Source: Rhizoctonia solani
Taxonomy: Eukaryota; Basidiomycota; Agaricomycetes; Cantharellales; Ceratobasidiaceae
Length of the DNA stretch: 64,000 nt
NCBI RefSeq assembly: GCF_016906535.1
Contig: NC_057385.1
Span: forward strand, 1,674,001-1,738,000
Direction: 5' to 3'
The notes beneath the pieces are model-generated. The model ran no database searches and was not told the origin of the DNA. It worked only from the letters and a program-made list of their open reading frames with translations. This document shows positions 1 to 12,564 of this stretch, one piece after another; the stretch's first letter is position 1; the number at the start of each line of letters is the position of its first letter. Made by a program: the position numbers and the translations under genes.

Positions 1-2733
1 CATGCAACCACATATCCAAACGCGCGAATAGAATTGGCACGTGCGTTAGTCGACGCGTAGTCAAAGACGAGTTTAAGCACTAGATCGAACATGGGGTCTG
101 AAAGATGATAAGTGACTACATCCAGTGCACTTCGCAGAGCTTTGAGAACTTGTTCTAAAGATAAATTTTAGATTTAGATTTTCTGATAAGATACCTATTC
201 TAACCTTCTGATTTCCCTCCAGTCTTCTTGTTTGATCCTTCTTCAGGAAGGTTCTCGAGCAAATGGAACACACGCCGGAAGAAGCTTGTAATCTGGCCTT
301 GGTTAGATACTTAACCCATTCCCTTCCTTAGAACTTACCCAGTCTAGGGTAATGTGAGTACAGATTGATAAAGATAATATAGTACTATCTTACCGGAAAA
401 CGCGCCCGTACTTTGTCGAGTTAGACTATCCTCCTCTTCTGGCCCCATCGTTGTAAAGGGACCCACTGGGATATCCGGGTCTGTATCGCCGATGGCGCCA
501 GGAGTTTCGGGGACAGGAGGAGCTTCATATGGGTTAAGTCCCCAAGTTTGACATATTGAAGTATCGAAACAATAAGCATGCATGCTATCATCGCGAACGT
601 ATGGTGTATGGATTAATAAAGCAGCCGTGAGCAATCAATATCACATACCACAAACAGTTTTCCCAGGGTCGTTGAGGTCAATGCCGGGGATAGCTAACTC
701 TAAAAGAGGTACGATGTGTTTCTAGAAAAGTACATGAACGACCGAGCGAAAAGAGGGCAGACCTAACCTACCTGTCCACCAAGCCAATGATTCGAAGATG
801 CTAAAGGTAGAGCAATGCCCGTCAACGAATTCATAACGACTGTAGTTCGATGAGTCTCATTGACACTCTCGAGACCGCTATATGCACGTTCGAGTATATC
901 GGGCATAAGAAGCTGGGGTTCCAGCATAATCATACTCTTGAGTGACCCCTGAGCAAATGAAGAAGCAATTTGATCTTTGGAAAAGATGGCAAGCAGAGCA
1001 GGTGTTTTCAGTATACTGACGAACGCACGCCTTATCTGCAAGTTCAAACGCCATTTCTAGAAACATTACAAGTTCAGTAGCCAATCCATGATGTATAACT
1101 ATCTGACTCGTACCTCTGGAATCTTACACTTAGAGCTAGTTTCTTCGTACCATCGACGATTGAATTCGTAGGTGATACGCTGGAGAAAGGAAACAAGCTG
1201 GTTCCTTTGTGTTATTAATGAGCTCGGTAATTTAGTCTCGGACTTACGATGAGGGTCCATTGCCCAGCATTGCTTGGATGGAAGAAACTTTCTACGCTAG
1301 TGATGAGTTTATCGAGGGAGTCAAGTGCGCGGGAGCCGGCCACAAATCCTATCGCAGAATCCTGTACTCTCACTGGACCATCATGAGCCATAGAATAAAC
1401 GAGTAAAACAGCGAGAGATTCTGAATCACGCAATGAGAAACTACACTGATCAAGTATCTGCCTATTACTCACGAGTTCTGCTATCGCTCTTCTTCACTTT
1501 GGTTGGTTGACGGGTTGACTTGTCAGCGTGCGAGCTGGTCGAACTAGAAGACTAAACTCGACTTAAGCCGAAGCTTCATTTTTTTTTTAGGATCTAACAC
1601 ACTTGACTCTGACCGACGGGGACACCTAAGTGAACGGGCAGTCAGTTTAGACCGTATATATCATACTTTCAGCCTTCCTAACTTACTCATACTGCCTAGA
1701 CATTTTGACATCAACAAGGTCCACTGTTGCTCCGTAAATATCCCTATATCTCGTCGTTCTGTGCTTCCTTCTCCCCATCGCCCATCCTTACCAGCACAGT
1801 GCTCTTCTGCAAGGTTTCCCATTACGTGAATCAATCTATCGTCAACAACGGTTGAATTAAAAGCCTCCCAGATCTTGAAAAGTGCTGGCAGATAGATGTC
1901 TGGATGGCTTGGTGAGATAAATGACGTGATAACAATTATCATTGTTTGAATCGACTAAGATAAATGGTTAGTGCGTCTTGTACACAATACAAGCATGCTC
2001 CCTACATCTTGTGTGACAAGTGGAATGAATTCATCCAACATCCTAGGGATTTCACTAGGAGGATAGTAGAAACGGCTGACTTCAGCGACGTATAGCAGAA
2101 TGTTCATCACATTTCGGCTGTTTGTATCAAGAGTCAGACAAGTAGGAGAGACTTATTAGGCAAGGTACCTTGAATCCATAGCACGCTGTGAGGGCCATAT
2201 CTCTCTTTGGCAACGCCGCCATAGGGGGAGCCAATCGAGTTGTAATTCGTCAAGCTCTAGACGCAGTTTATGGCCTGCCTTAACATAAATGAGTTGTCCC
2301 AGAATGTCGGCCCACTCTTGATAACGACTTGGTTCGATCCCAGGGAGGACTACATGAGCCGGCATAAATCCAGTATAAAATCTAATTTATATCAATGCAA
2401 CTTACTACACAATCCATAGTACAACTTGGCTAGACGAACACGGACTTCGCGTGGCATTGGATATTTGAGTGACATCCACCTATCATAACTTTATAACCCG
2501 GTGCCCAGCCAACGATATATGGATGCTAACCCTTGCAAACGATGATTCCAGTTTCCGAGCATTTCCCATTCCTTGGCACGAATGCATATAACGATTTTAG
2601 CCACGATGCTCTCCAGAAGTTTAGTCATTTCTTCCGGAGTTTCTGTCTCATAAGGAAGATGTGCGCGGTAAACAGCAATACTGGCGAGCTCGCTGTCATT
2701 ACCATTGATATGGTCATCAGAGGTTTCGGACAT
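1..2733 (-). CDS. BLM10: Proteasome activator BLM10/PA200 (PSME4), N-terminal part, cut by left window edge
   Basis: Large HEAT-repeat protein that caps the 20S proteasome, mainly in the nucleus. Translation starts at ATG 2733-2731 and runs through many short introns to the left edge, so the C-terminal part is missing. The first exon contains HLPYETETPEEM and is spliced (intron about 50 nt, GTTAGC donor, ending near 2492) to a segment reading WMSLKYPMPREVRVRLAKLY. Further exons carry LQLDWLPLW (2156-2365), a stretch containing FYYPPSEIPRMLDEFIPL (about 1990-2120), and the segment at 763-1047 with MLEPQLLMPDILERAYSGLE and a downstream glycine-rich SNHWLGG. These match the order of conserved PSME4/Blm10 blocks known from the family. 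Individual intron boundaries below about 1500 were not all resolved. The next gene upstream on the same strand is pyruvate decarboxylase, whose stop lies 266 bp from this start. Confidence 0.82.
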
Positions 2734-2998
2734 TTTGAAGGGCTAAGGTGGAGACGCAGTTAGGCTCAGGCAGTCTTATATATGCCTATGCGATGCTGTA
2801 CAGCTGACGCGTCTACCGACGCGTAACTCACACTTGGTTATACAATTGACCCCAGTGATGGACGGCCGGTTTGGAATTGGATAGGATTCGTGTACGTAAG
2901 CAGGGACCACAAGAGATCATTTACAAGGTCGAGAGAGGGACTAAATTCAACTACAGTAATATACACAAAAGTAAATTTAGTTATTCGAGAGAATTCTA

Positions 2999-5553
2999 TC
3001 AAGAGAGCCCAGCGTTCGCGTTGGCAGTCTACAAATGACAGTCTCCATTAGATCCCTGATTACAACTCAAGAAGAACAATGTAACTCACCAATTGTGCTT
3101 GAGTTTTGAGCGCTCTAGGGACATCGTCACGCGGCATGATAAGCTCAATAAGTTGGATGGTCTCTCTCTTGTTGAAGGTCTCATCTTCCAACAAAGCATT
3201 GAGTTCAGTTTGGGACTTGACCTTGTACGATTTCGTTGGCTGGCTTCCATCGGGATTTGAAAGTGCCTGAAGGAGAACTGAGACGCAAACATGTAAGATT
3301 TTGGGAAACATCTAAGCGATTCATCCTACTCACGTTGATGATTGTAAGGCTGGATATTGTTGTACCCGCGAGTTGGTCCATGAATGCACCTGACATCACA
3401 AATGAGCGCATACTTAGAAGAGTGCCGACGCATATGCTTACCGCTCAATCTCGTATCCGTCGTTATTCAAAACAAATATGTATGGGTTAAGCTCATGGCG
3501 GATCATTGTGCCAATCTCTTGAAGGGTAAGCTGAAGACTTCCGTCGCCAACAAAGAGGATCACACGACGATCTCCCTGCTCCTTTGCAGCCAATGCACAT
3601 CCGAGAGCAGCTCCAACACTGTAACCAATTGAGCCCCATAATACTAAGACGCGCTTGTCAGAATCATTGATTATATGGCTCGATTTTTGAGTACCATACC
3701 TTGAGAGACTACAGATGTATTTTTTGGCACTGGAACATCAATGATTCCAAAGTTTGATGTGCTTCAAAAAATCAAGTGAGTTTTATGAAAGGTATTTAGA
3801 GTGCGTTTAGTACTTACCCAGTCTCAGAGACAATGATGTCATTCTCGCGATACCATTTGCCCATACGGGCCCAGAGATAAGCTTGAGTAATAGCGCCCTT
3901 TCCAAACCTCTGGGCGTCCTCTGTTTCCACTTCTTTGATCGGACCTTCTGCAGCTTGGGCCTGTTGCTCTTCAGCCAGCTTGAGGTTCTCTTGTTTGCGA
4001 GTCGTTCCAGCTATTTTGACTAATTAGTACGACGAGGTCTATAAACTGAGAGATTTCTCACTCTTTGGACCATGCTTGGCGATACTTTCCGCCAATTTCT
4101 CGTTCAATGCTGGTAGTAGGGTGCGGAAAGTTACGGTTGGGTAGTGGGCGTATCCGATTTGAGTGTGAGTTGAGTGAAGCTCGACTATGTGCTAGAAATT
4201 GCCACCGCAATCAGTTAACAATTCACATCGTTATGCCGCAATGACCAACCTTGACCTCCACCCCCCAGGAGAAGGATCCGGAGTTGAAATCTGATTTCAG
4301 TGCGCCAACAGCGAGAACTAGATCGCTCTTCTCGACAAGTTCCCGGACGGCCGGGAGAGAATTTGCACCAACATAAACACCTCCAAACGATTCATGACTC
4401 TCATCGAGAACACCTTTTGCCATGGGGGTAGTGAAAAACTTTACACCGGTAGCTGTAACCAGCTTTTCGACCTAAATGCGGCATGTTAGTGGAGGCAATA
4501 TAGATATGAGTACATCATTTACCTCCCCCTCAACGCCGAACCGCTCGGCGCATGCATCGACCAGCACAACGGGATCGTGACTTGCCTCGAAGAGTCGCTG
4601 GATTTCCCCTACAACAAGTTCCAACTCCTTGTCAGCTTGGGAGTCAGTGACATGCTCCTCGAGCAACGCAGCCGGGGTTAACGGGGCGCTATGGGGGTGA
4701 GGAAGTGGTGTTAAGAGGTTCTTTGACGGAACTTTGACGTGATGCAAGTTCGTAGGGAATGTCAAGTAAACTGGGCGACACTGCGTGAGGGCAGCCGAAA
4801 GGACCCTATCGACTTCATAGGGCAAGCCATCGGTGCCAGTCGGAGTGGTGTGCAACTTGGCCACCGCCGCGGAGATCGGGCCAGACATTTTCGCAAAGTG
4901 AGAAAATACACCATCGCCTAGAGTATGGTGAAGTAGCGCACTGGAAACTCTTCAACACAAAGATTATTATCATAGCAAAAGGTTTGGCTTACTGCTTCTG
5001 CTGCAATGCTTCGCTGGGAACTCCGACAATGTGAAGTACAGGAACGCGCTGATGAATGCCAGATTAAGATCCTGACCTATTTGCAAATATGCTACTCACC
5101 TCAGACATCGCGCCAGCGATTCCGTTCAAGGCGCTGAGTTCACCTACACCGTAGGTTGTTACGATGCACTAGCATACATAAACCTATCAGCCCAAATAAT
5201 ACACTTATATACTAAGGCCAACTTACAGAGAGCGATCGTTTGATGCGTGCGTATCCATCGGCAGCGTAGGCCTTCAGAAAGGATCAGGGGATACGACATA
5301 CCGAGAAGTTGGCTAACTTACAGCGTTCAATTCGTTGGCATTTCCAACCCACTGCAGCGTATCATCATCCTCAATATAGTCGAGGAACTCGAGATTAAAA
5401 TCGCCTAGATGCAAGACCCGAATGAATACAGTAGGGAAGCTAAGCAGTCTACTACGGCTTACCGGGCACACCGAATATATGCTTCACACCGAGCTGCTTC
5501 AGCCGCTCAATGAGGTAGAGGGACATGCTAATACTCTCTGGGTAGTTTGTCAT
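2999..5553 (-). CDS. PDC1: Pyruvate decarboxylase (thiamine-diphosphate dependent)
   Basis: Cytosolic enzyme converting pyruvate to acetaldehyde and CO2 in alcoholic fermentation. ATG at 5553-5551 opens a first exon reading [18 protein letters not shown] and ends with GVPG before a GTAAGC donor at 5462. The exon near 5340 holds the catalytic Glu in NANELNA. The exon around 4870-4930 carries the PDC-specific HHTLGDG dyad. The TPP site is intact near 3470-3600, with GDGS followed by NNDGYEIE. The last exon follows an intron ending TTTGTAG and reads TANANAGLS then stop at 2999-3001. An exon at 4223-4423 supplies the central domain. About eight short introns are present. No frame break was seen in the parts translated. 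The symbol is a family assignment; yeast paralogues cannot be told apart. Confidence 0.92.
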
Positions 5554-7457
5554 CCTGTCAAAATCACCAAGGAATGCCGACTAGAATTTTCTGTCTACTC
5601 CGGTTATACGAGGTCAACGAGAGCGCGCGAATCGAGGCCAAATAGTGCTTACACAGAAAGGTAGGAGTGCTCAAAGGCGGTCTATCTCTACCTTGCGAGA
5701 GTAGTATTTATATCTACGTATACGTAGTAGCGTGATACCATCTTGCCTGAAATTACATATGATCGATCGAATATCTCTCCACCTCTCGGAGCGGTAAACG
5801 ACGTTGCGCTGAAGCCGTCTCTTCCCGTGGAGTCTAGAATATCCGCCGTAGCGTGACATATGTTCCTTGATGCTACGGGCTTCGGCTAGACGATCTCTAC
5901 TACGATTATCTATGGTATCCCACGCCTGGGTCATGTCCCTAAAAAAACGAGTGACACTTCAGAAATATCTATATCTTGATAACAATGCCCCGCCCAGAAG
6001 GGTGGTCACAAAAACGCACTCACTCGGCGATACGACCTCATCAGGCGATAACGCGACTGAGTAAAGTTGGAATATTCTGGGCCTGAGCTCGGCGTCAGTA
6101 TCCCGCATATTTACGGTACCTGAGTCTGCTGCCAATAACAAAAGTACGGCGCGCAGAGAGTTCCGAGTTTAATGGATATACATTTGATAGGTCCTGGTCG
6201 TTTCGGTCGACCATACTAAATCGATCCATGATCAGATCGTGTCGCACAGATCAGGTAACTCTTAAGATGATGCTCGATCCGGCGGCTTACGGGGAGATTT
6301 CAGGGACACAACGAACCCGGCCCGGCCGCAGCTCAAACTATCGCTTGGGCTCGGGCTCGTACGCACGTAAATATGCTCCAATTTTGATTGCAATACGCCT
6401 CCTAACCTTCTTTCTCCCACGCACGTTGGGTGTTCTAGTTTTTGTACCCAAGTCAGACTCACCTGTAATAGAGTAACTAAGAAGGGAATCGGGACGACTT
6501 GCATTATTTGAATCGATGTTCTAATATTGGCAGACAAACATCCGGTACAATATGACTCCTGGCCGGGGGAACCAGGGCCGCATTGGGGCGGTGTTTTTGT
6601 TAGAAATCAGTTGCGATACCCGTAATCGTGCGCTTGGCTGCCGGAATCCTATGCAGTCCATGGCCACGTGCGCTAGGCAAAGCGCCTTTGAGTCAAACAG
6701 ACCAATCCTCGAGTGTGACCTGTCGCACTATGTATGTGCGGTGTGTAACCGCATTAAAGCTCCCAAGAACTTTTCGATCAGTGGCTAGGGCTTTACACGA
6801 TTATAATACAAGGAGGAGATTGGCTTGGTCTTGTTAACGCTTCCATATGTGCACGGCGAACCCCAAAGTACAGAAAACCCGCATGACACCCAGATTTTGC
6901 CAGGTATCCGCGCCCCCAATCGCAGAATCCGCAACATGATGGCACGCAGGGATGAACTCGGGATGCAGATTCATGGAAATATTGGGCTGATTTTCCCACC
7001 ACTCTACACATAGCGCGCGATTTTTGCGTCCAGTAAATCAGCACTTTTGGGTTTCACCGTGATGCATGTGTAGTCACAATCGCAAGTATTTTTTTTACCA
7101 AATTATTTTGTTGGATTATAGCAGGATAAATTCTGCATTTAAACCTATTCTTTTATTAAGCCCTTCTTAAGTGGAAAACGGATTATGGCTCCAATGACCT
7201 ATTATCACGAATTAAATAAGCTGAACACCCACCTACAAATAGCCACACACCACTCAAGTGGACAAAGAGAAGCCGGGCGCTTGTGGCGGACACTGTAATT
7301 TATCTTTGAACCAGCAGACTCGATCATCCCCAAAAGTCCGACTACCCCTAATCGCTCATCCAATATTCTGCCTCAACACTTACTACGCGGGGTTTCCCTC
7401 TATAGCTCTCTTAGCTGTAGGCGACAATCTCGGTTGATTGCTACTCGGGCTGTCCGT
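5554..7457. other. Intergenic region between divergent PDC and exonuclease genes
   Basis: About 1.9 kb between two diverging starts, so both promoters should lie here. Open frames exist on the minus strand at 5671-5934 and 5959-6141, but neither resembles a known family nor joins to a neighbour through clear splice sites, so no gene is called. A 26-nt motif at 7036-7061 recurs, with one mismatch, at 49158-49183. An A/T-rich stretch including a run of eight T lies at about 7088-7180. A pyrimidine-rich stretch precedes the downstream ATG. Confidence 0.5.
7036..7061 (+). repeat. Copy A of a 26-nt intergenic motif
   Basis: Begins AATCAGCACTTTT and ends GTTTCACCGTG. It matches 49158-49183 in the same orientation at 25 of 26 positions. 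Flanks do not align beyond the motif. It could be a relic of a dispersed element. Confidence 0.55.
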
Positions 7458-8518
7458 ATGGAAACTGCCCGCCCACGACTCGAGCATCGTCAATATAGGG
7501 ACACTGACAACCCTACTCCACCAGAGTTCCCTGAGACTGGAGAGAGCGTCGATTCGTCATCGACAGTGTCAACTTCTCAAACACTTCCCCCATTCTTATG
7601 GAAGGAGCACGCTGTCCCTGGAACAGAGGTGAAATATCTACGCACCACCGGAGAAGTTGATGAGGCTCTGCAATCGGTCAAAGGGTATGTAATTAAGGAG
7701 GCGGTTGTATTAGCAATTGAATAAATTCTGGGATTTATTGGTTGAGAAAGGCCATTTGGATTCGATATCGAATGGAGACCATCTTTTGCTAGAGGGATGC
7801 GAGAAGCACCTATTGCATTATTGCAGCTCGCGAGGCCAGACCAAATATTTCTAATCCAACTCAGTGGAATGAGAAGTATGTTCTACAAAGCTTGATCAAC
7901 GTGCTCACTATCTTATTCGACTCAGAATTTCCCAAAATCTTACAAAATATTTTAGAAGACTACAAGATTATTAAAGCTGGCGTGGGTATTTCAGGAGATG
8001 CGAAGAAACTTTGGAGGGACTGTGGTGTGTCGCTACTTGGAGCAGTTGAGCTCAGCAAATTGGCCCGAGTGTCTGACCCTTCGAGATGGGGAGACGCCAA
8101 GTCCAGTGAACTCATAGGGTGAGTAGTCGCGCATTATTACAGCACATCCAGCAAACCGGTTTCATAATTAGATTGGCACGCCTGGTTGAGGCTTACCGAT
8201 CTCGTCGAATGCTAAAGAGCCTCAAAGTAAGATTAAGCAACTGGGAGCAAATATTAGATGAAAGTCAAATCCAATGTCCGTGCTCATATTTCATGACTGT
8301 AGTTCCTAAGATTTACTATCACATTGATCCTGCATTTAGATGCGGCCTCTGATGCTCTTGCTGGCGCTCTTGTTTATCAACACCTCCTGGATTTGAACCC
8401 AAGTGTACTTCCCCACGACTACACCTTTAACTTCTTAGCCGGGAGGCCTGAACTTTACGTTCGGCCCTGTACAATCGGCCTTCAAACTGAGGTGGCTATT
8501 GTCTCGCCCGAGCCATAG
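7458..8518 (+). CDS. Werner-type 3'-5' exonuclease domain protein (DEDDy)
   Basis: DnaQ-fold 3'-5' exonuclease of the WRN-exonuclease type, expected to trim single-strand DNA or RNA ends. ATG 7458 gives METARPRLEHRQYRD. Intron 1 (GTATGT, after VKG) leads to the Exo I motif GFDIEWRP. Intron 2 (GTATGTTC..CTCAG) leads to the Exo II region with VGISGDAKKLWRDCG. Intron 3 starts GTGAGTAG after SSELIG and resumes with LARLVEAY. Intron 4 has a weaker GTCCGT donor and joins to YAASDALAGALVYQHL, the Exo III YxxxD motif. All four acidic residues and the tyrosine are present. The protein ends VAIVSPEP. It is small (roughly 260 residues), with no helicase domain. Its stop lies 143 bp before the next gene on the same strand. 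Confidence 0.85.
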
Positions 8519-8661
8519 TAGTTCAAGTTTCCTCCTTACTTATTCGGAAGGAATTGCATTGCATTGTGCGGTTGTTATGTATTTGGAACTATGTATTTGA
8601 TTACCGACATGAGTCGGGCAACTACACCTCTCATTCAACAACCTTCGCGAATCATCATAAA

Positions 8662-9897
8662 ATGAATGTCCAAACACAAATTCGTCGCCTGTCCCAACCG
8701 ACCCGGCTGTTCGAATTAGTTCATTTATGCCGTAGCACTACAAAAAGCCCCCAAAATCCTAGATATTTATACACGCAGTCATATGGACCAGTCTCACTGC
8801 TCGCTAGACGTGCATCGTATCCCAAGCAAATCCCTGGTCAGGAGGGCAGTTCTCAGCTAAATGCTTCGACAACTTCATTGGGCTTAAAGCTGCTCGGGAT
8901 CAGCCTGGCCGGATTAGCGATACACACATGGTTGCTGGAAACTTATGCGCTTGATGCGCAACCAAATCCCACCGAAACCGAAAAATGTGAATGGTGGACA
9001 TGAAGCTGTTTATTCCGTTTTGACTCTGATTATTTTACAGTGGACCCAGCTACTTCAATAAGCTTCCCGACTATTCTCCAACTGGATGGGGAGCCCAAAA
9101 TGACTTTACTCGGCCTTGGAGTCCGTAGAGTTTCATTTCTCGGAATCAACGTATATTCGGTTGGGTTTTATGCAGACTTGAGCAAGGTGGATGCCAAGGT
9201 AGGTATCGCTGCGTATTTTGCACTCTGGTATTTTTCAAAATAGATAAAATTACTTGGACAGGTGCTACGTCAATGCAAGAGCCCAGAAGAGTGCATCAAC
9301 CTTTTGATCCAAAAAACCTCCTGTGCACTGAGGATAGGTAAAATTTCTAACCATGAAGTTTATTCATGTGCCTGACTCCATATTCAGTACCAACCCGAGC
9401 AACCTCTTACACGCATTTACGGGACGGGTTCATAAGGACAATACAAGCACGCCAGGCACTGAGGCGTAAGGATGGGTCACTGACCACCGAGCAAGAAGAG
9501 GCGGGTCCAAACCAATCACTAGATCTTATTCAATCGAATAACCAATGTGATACGCCAAGTAGGCACTGCATACACCCCTCCAGCAATTCAAAGGATTGTT
9601 CCCCACAGCAGCCTTCAAGAAACACCAGCCTCTTCATATAGTTCTTTCTTCCTCCGCAACAAAGCCTCGTGAGCTCCGACTCCACCAATTAGGAACCATT
9701 CAGGACGACTGGCTTGCTACTGAATTCTTTTTAGCTTATTTCCATGGTACCATTTCACCCCCTGTAAGTACAACATAACCATACAAAGCGTTCAAAATTA
9801 ATAGAGTCCGTGGCAGCTCATTGAAGACGTGAAGCAAAACGTTGAAGCCATATGGCTCCCAAATCTGAGAGTCCAGCGGGGTACAAGCGTACAATAG
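8662..9897 (+). CDS. Mitochondrial chalcone-isomerase-fold protein, AIM18/AIM46-like
   Basis: Fungal members of this family have a chalcone-isomerase fold, sit in mitochondria and have no established catalytic role. ATG 8662 begins MNVQTQIRRLSQPTRLFEL, an arginine-rich, acid-poor presequence, followed by a probable membrane helix LLGISLAGLAIHTWLL. The next exon (about 9040) has LLGLGVRRVSFLGINVYSVG, the family's core strand motif. Later exons give VPTRATSYTHLRDGF and FPTAAFKKHQPLHIV, then WLATEFFLAYFHG. The final exon begins after GTAAGT..AATAG and reads SPWQLIEDVKQNVEAIWL, ending with TAG 9895-9897. The exon junction between about 9490 and 9580 could not be made to keep frame with any GT..AG pair I could find, so that part of the model is uncertain. 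It converges on the NRAMP gene with a 24-bp gap. Confidence 0.8.
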
Positions 9898-9921
9898 TTT
9901 ACATGGGTTCGAATATGAGAA

Positions 9922-12564
9922 TTAATCCTTCCCCATAGCAAGTGTAACAATCACGTAAGACTATGTGTAAATATGTTAATTAGCGGAGAAAAGAACGTCA
10001 ATGTAATAAACTTACGTTGGCAACAACAACAATGATAAATATCAGGTAGCCCAAACACATCGTTATCCATGGTTTTTGTAGCTTTTGGTGCCACCATCGG
10101 GTGTGGGCACGCTCATAACAGCATCCGAGCTGGCGAGGTAAACCAGGGGGAATATGACAAATGGCAGAACAATGCTGAGAGCGACTTGCGAGGCCACTAA
10201 AAGCGCGTCGATTCCTTGACGTCCCACAGCAATGGCAACGACCATCGAAGGACTAGACCAATCAACCGAGTGATAGTCCGTCGCGCCAAAGGCTAAATTG
10301 GCGAAAATGTAAGACGCATGCATTAAGGATTTAAAAAAGCAACCAACCGAGATTCGCCATTCAATGAACCCTTCGCTTACGATCTGTCCAGCGAGCGTAG
10401 CAGTAATAGACGCACTCTGACCAGAACAGAGGAGCGCGAGAGCAAATAGGAACGCTGCGGCTGTTAAACAGGGGTGAGACTGTGTGAGCACTCAACACAA
10501 AGGATGATGCTTGACAACTAACGTCTTCCGATCTTATCACGTATGAGATCGTGTGCATCGAATAACCCAGCATCCAATATTTGACCATCCCCGCCATAGT
10601 AAAATGCGGCAGCCCCTAGGATCAAGATCCTAAACAGGATGACCTCAGCTTTGCACATACGAAGCCTATTTTAGAGCTCACGCTGAATTGATCGACACAG
10701 CGAATCCCAAAAGGCTCATAACTAACCAGGCCCAGGAGACACGTCAAGGTGTGCGGTAACAGGAGCTGAAACACTGATCGACTCACCGATATCGACGATG
10801 GCATGGTTCAGGTGAGCCTTGATGAAGTTGAACGAGTTATTTTGGCGCCCGGGACTTGCATGAGCCTGCGTTTGTGGCTCGACCTTGTTCTCCTCGTGAT
10901 TCAAATTCACGTCAGAGGCTCGTGCGGCGAATTGAGGTGACCCTTGTGAGGGTTGGCCTGCCGGCCACCGACTCCCTGCATATCAGCATTATCTGGTATC
11001 TGTAATCCAGTGGCTGCTTCGATTGGCGAAGTCCCGCTGTTTATTATAGATGACCGACTGGCCGGTGACCTTTGAACCCAGAACAGAGCTCGCTTAGCGC
11101 GACCGAACTGTTGCCAAAACGTATAGTTCCGCTTCTGTCATCTAAGGGAAGGGTCGCAGCAACCACAGGTGGGTGCGAGACACGATCTAAAGTAGCAAGA
11201 CTCGAACCCAAGAATAGTGCGTGAGGCATCTATCACCCCGGGATTAATTCAGCTGTCGGAGCTTGACACCATTAGTATGGAATATTGGGCTTACAACTGT
11301 GGCGCCTAGGATACCGATCGATGTGTACAGAGCGCCGGGTTGGAAGATTGTCTAACCCATACAGTGTAAGCGGGCGTATAGATGTTAATGAATCGCACTA
11401 ACCTTTGAAGGTAGATAGCCTATGAGGTAATGGGATAAATGGGATGTGTGGGAGAGATCAGAAGGATAACTGGGATAGACCAGAATAGTTACCATTGAAT
11501 ACATCCGGCCAATATGGATCGATCTTTCTGATGAGAATGATAAACACGACGAACACGATGAGAACGAGATCATCAGTAACCACTGATCACATAAATATAT
11601 CAATCAGGGCCACATCAACAATAAGCTCACTCACCTCGAAGGCGCGTACTGGCCGCCCGGATGATGTTGGTGCCATTGCTAGAACAAAAATAACATCGAC
11701 AGATGTAATTAACACGCCAGCCCACAATGGGATAGCGGGAACAAGGAGTGAAAGGCCTATTGCACTACCAAGGAGCTGGAGCATAGCACACAGCAAATCA
11801 ATCATAATGAACAACGCCGCAACCACGACATGGACATTCACGTACCTCGGCAAGGTCTGTGGCAATTATACCAACCTCACACATGACATACATCGGGTAC
11901 AACAATCCTCGCCGAAACCAGAGCTTGTGCTTTGGCCGTGAGTGTAATAATAACCGACAGTGTTGAGCCAAATCTACGGCCATCAGTTCGACTTCCTATT
12001 TGCGGACTACTTGCAAGCTTACCGCGTCCTGTTACACACCCTAGTCTGGCAGCCATAGTCTAATGTTTTTCACCAAATTCAATGTCTCAATATATCAACT
12101 CGGTCCCAGTAGCACTAACCTGCAAGAGAATCGCGCCTAGGCCAGCTAGTAGGACAATTGATAAGAGCTTGTATCCGTATTGGCTTCCTGCCTGTAAATC
12201 CACACTCCAGTTCCACTTTCGCAGGAAAGTCGGTTTTCCTTTCATCCGGTTCGGCGAATAAAAGTGCCACTCACGGGTCAAAATAGGCAATCGACGCTAG
12301 TACACCTGGACCGACGTGACGGGTGATATGTACAACCAGGAAGTCCTTTCCGATTTTGGCTTTTGCCCTACGTGCAACATGCCATCAATTGAGGTCCCTA
12401 TATGGCATGTAAAGATGTACACACTTGAATTTCTCCATCTTGGTGGGATTTTTCGTAGACTGGATATCCTTGTCGTTGGGTTGTTTCAAACTCGACTGTG
12501 ATTCATTGGGTAAACGTGGCAGTGCGTCTGCCTCGACTTGTTGCACCTGTATCTGGTTCGACAT
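9922..12564 (-). CDS. NRAMP-family divalent metal transporter (Smf-like), with two apparent frameshifts
   Basis: Proton-coupled importer of Mn2+ and other divalent metals. The first exon starts MSNQIQVQQVEADALPRLPN at 12564. A later exon (about 12190) carries NWSVDLQAGSQYGYKLLSIV, the DPGN-type TM1 region. The 11587-11865 segment has several hydrophobic helices. The exon at 10371-10491 has the diagnostic CSGQSASITATLAGQIVSEG (TM6 region), followed after an intron by TRLIGLV and then PSMVVAIAVGRQGIDALLVA. The last exon reads SYVIVTLAMGKD, stop 9922-9924. The frame breaks twice. Near 10250 (GTCCTTCG, expected GTCCCTTCG) the segment ending TRLIGLV must shift to reach PSMVVA. Near 10070 (CATGG, expected CATTGG) KSYKNH must shift to reach WITMCLGYLIF. 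These are either sequencing undercalls or real lesions. Confidence 0.8.

Noticed and set aside
5671..6141. Possible small minus-strand gene upstream of PDC
   Set aside because: Two open frames exist but cannot be joined by clear splice sites and match no known family; likely PDC leader or promoter.
11165..11225. tRNA-like B-box (GGTTCGAGTC on the minus strand)
   Set aside because: No matching A box or cloverleaf, and the segment encodes part of the NRAMP protein.
11495..11941. Plus-strand open frame of 148 codons
   Set aside because: Lies antisense to NRAMP exons whose protein is clearly recognisable; Thr/Ile-rich shadow composition.
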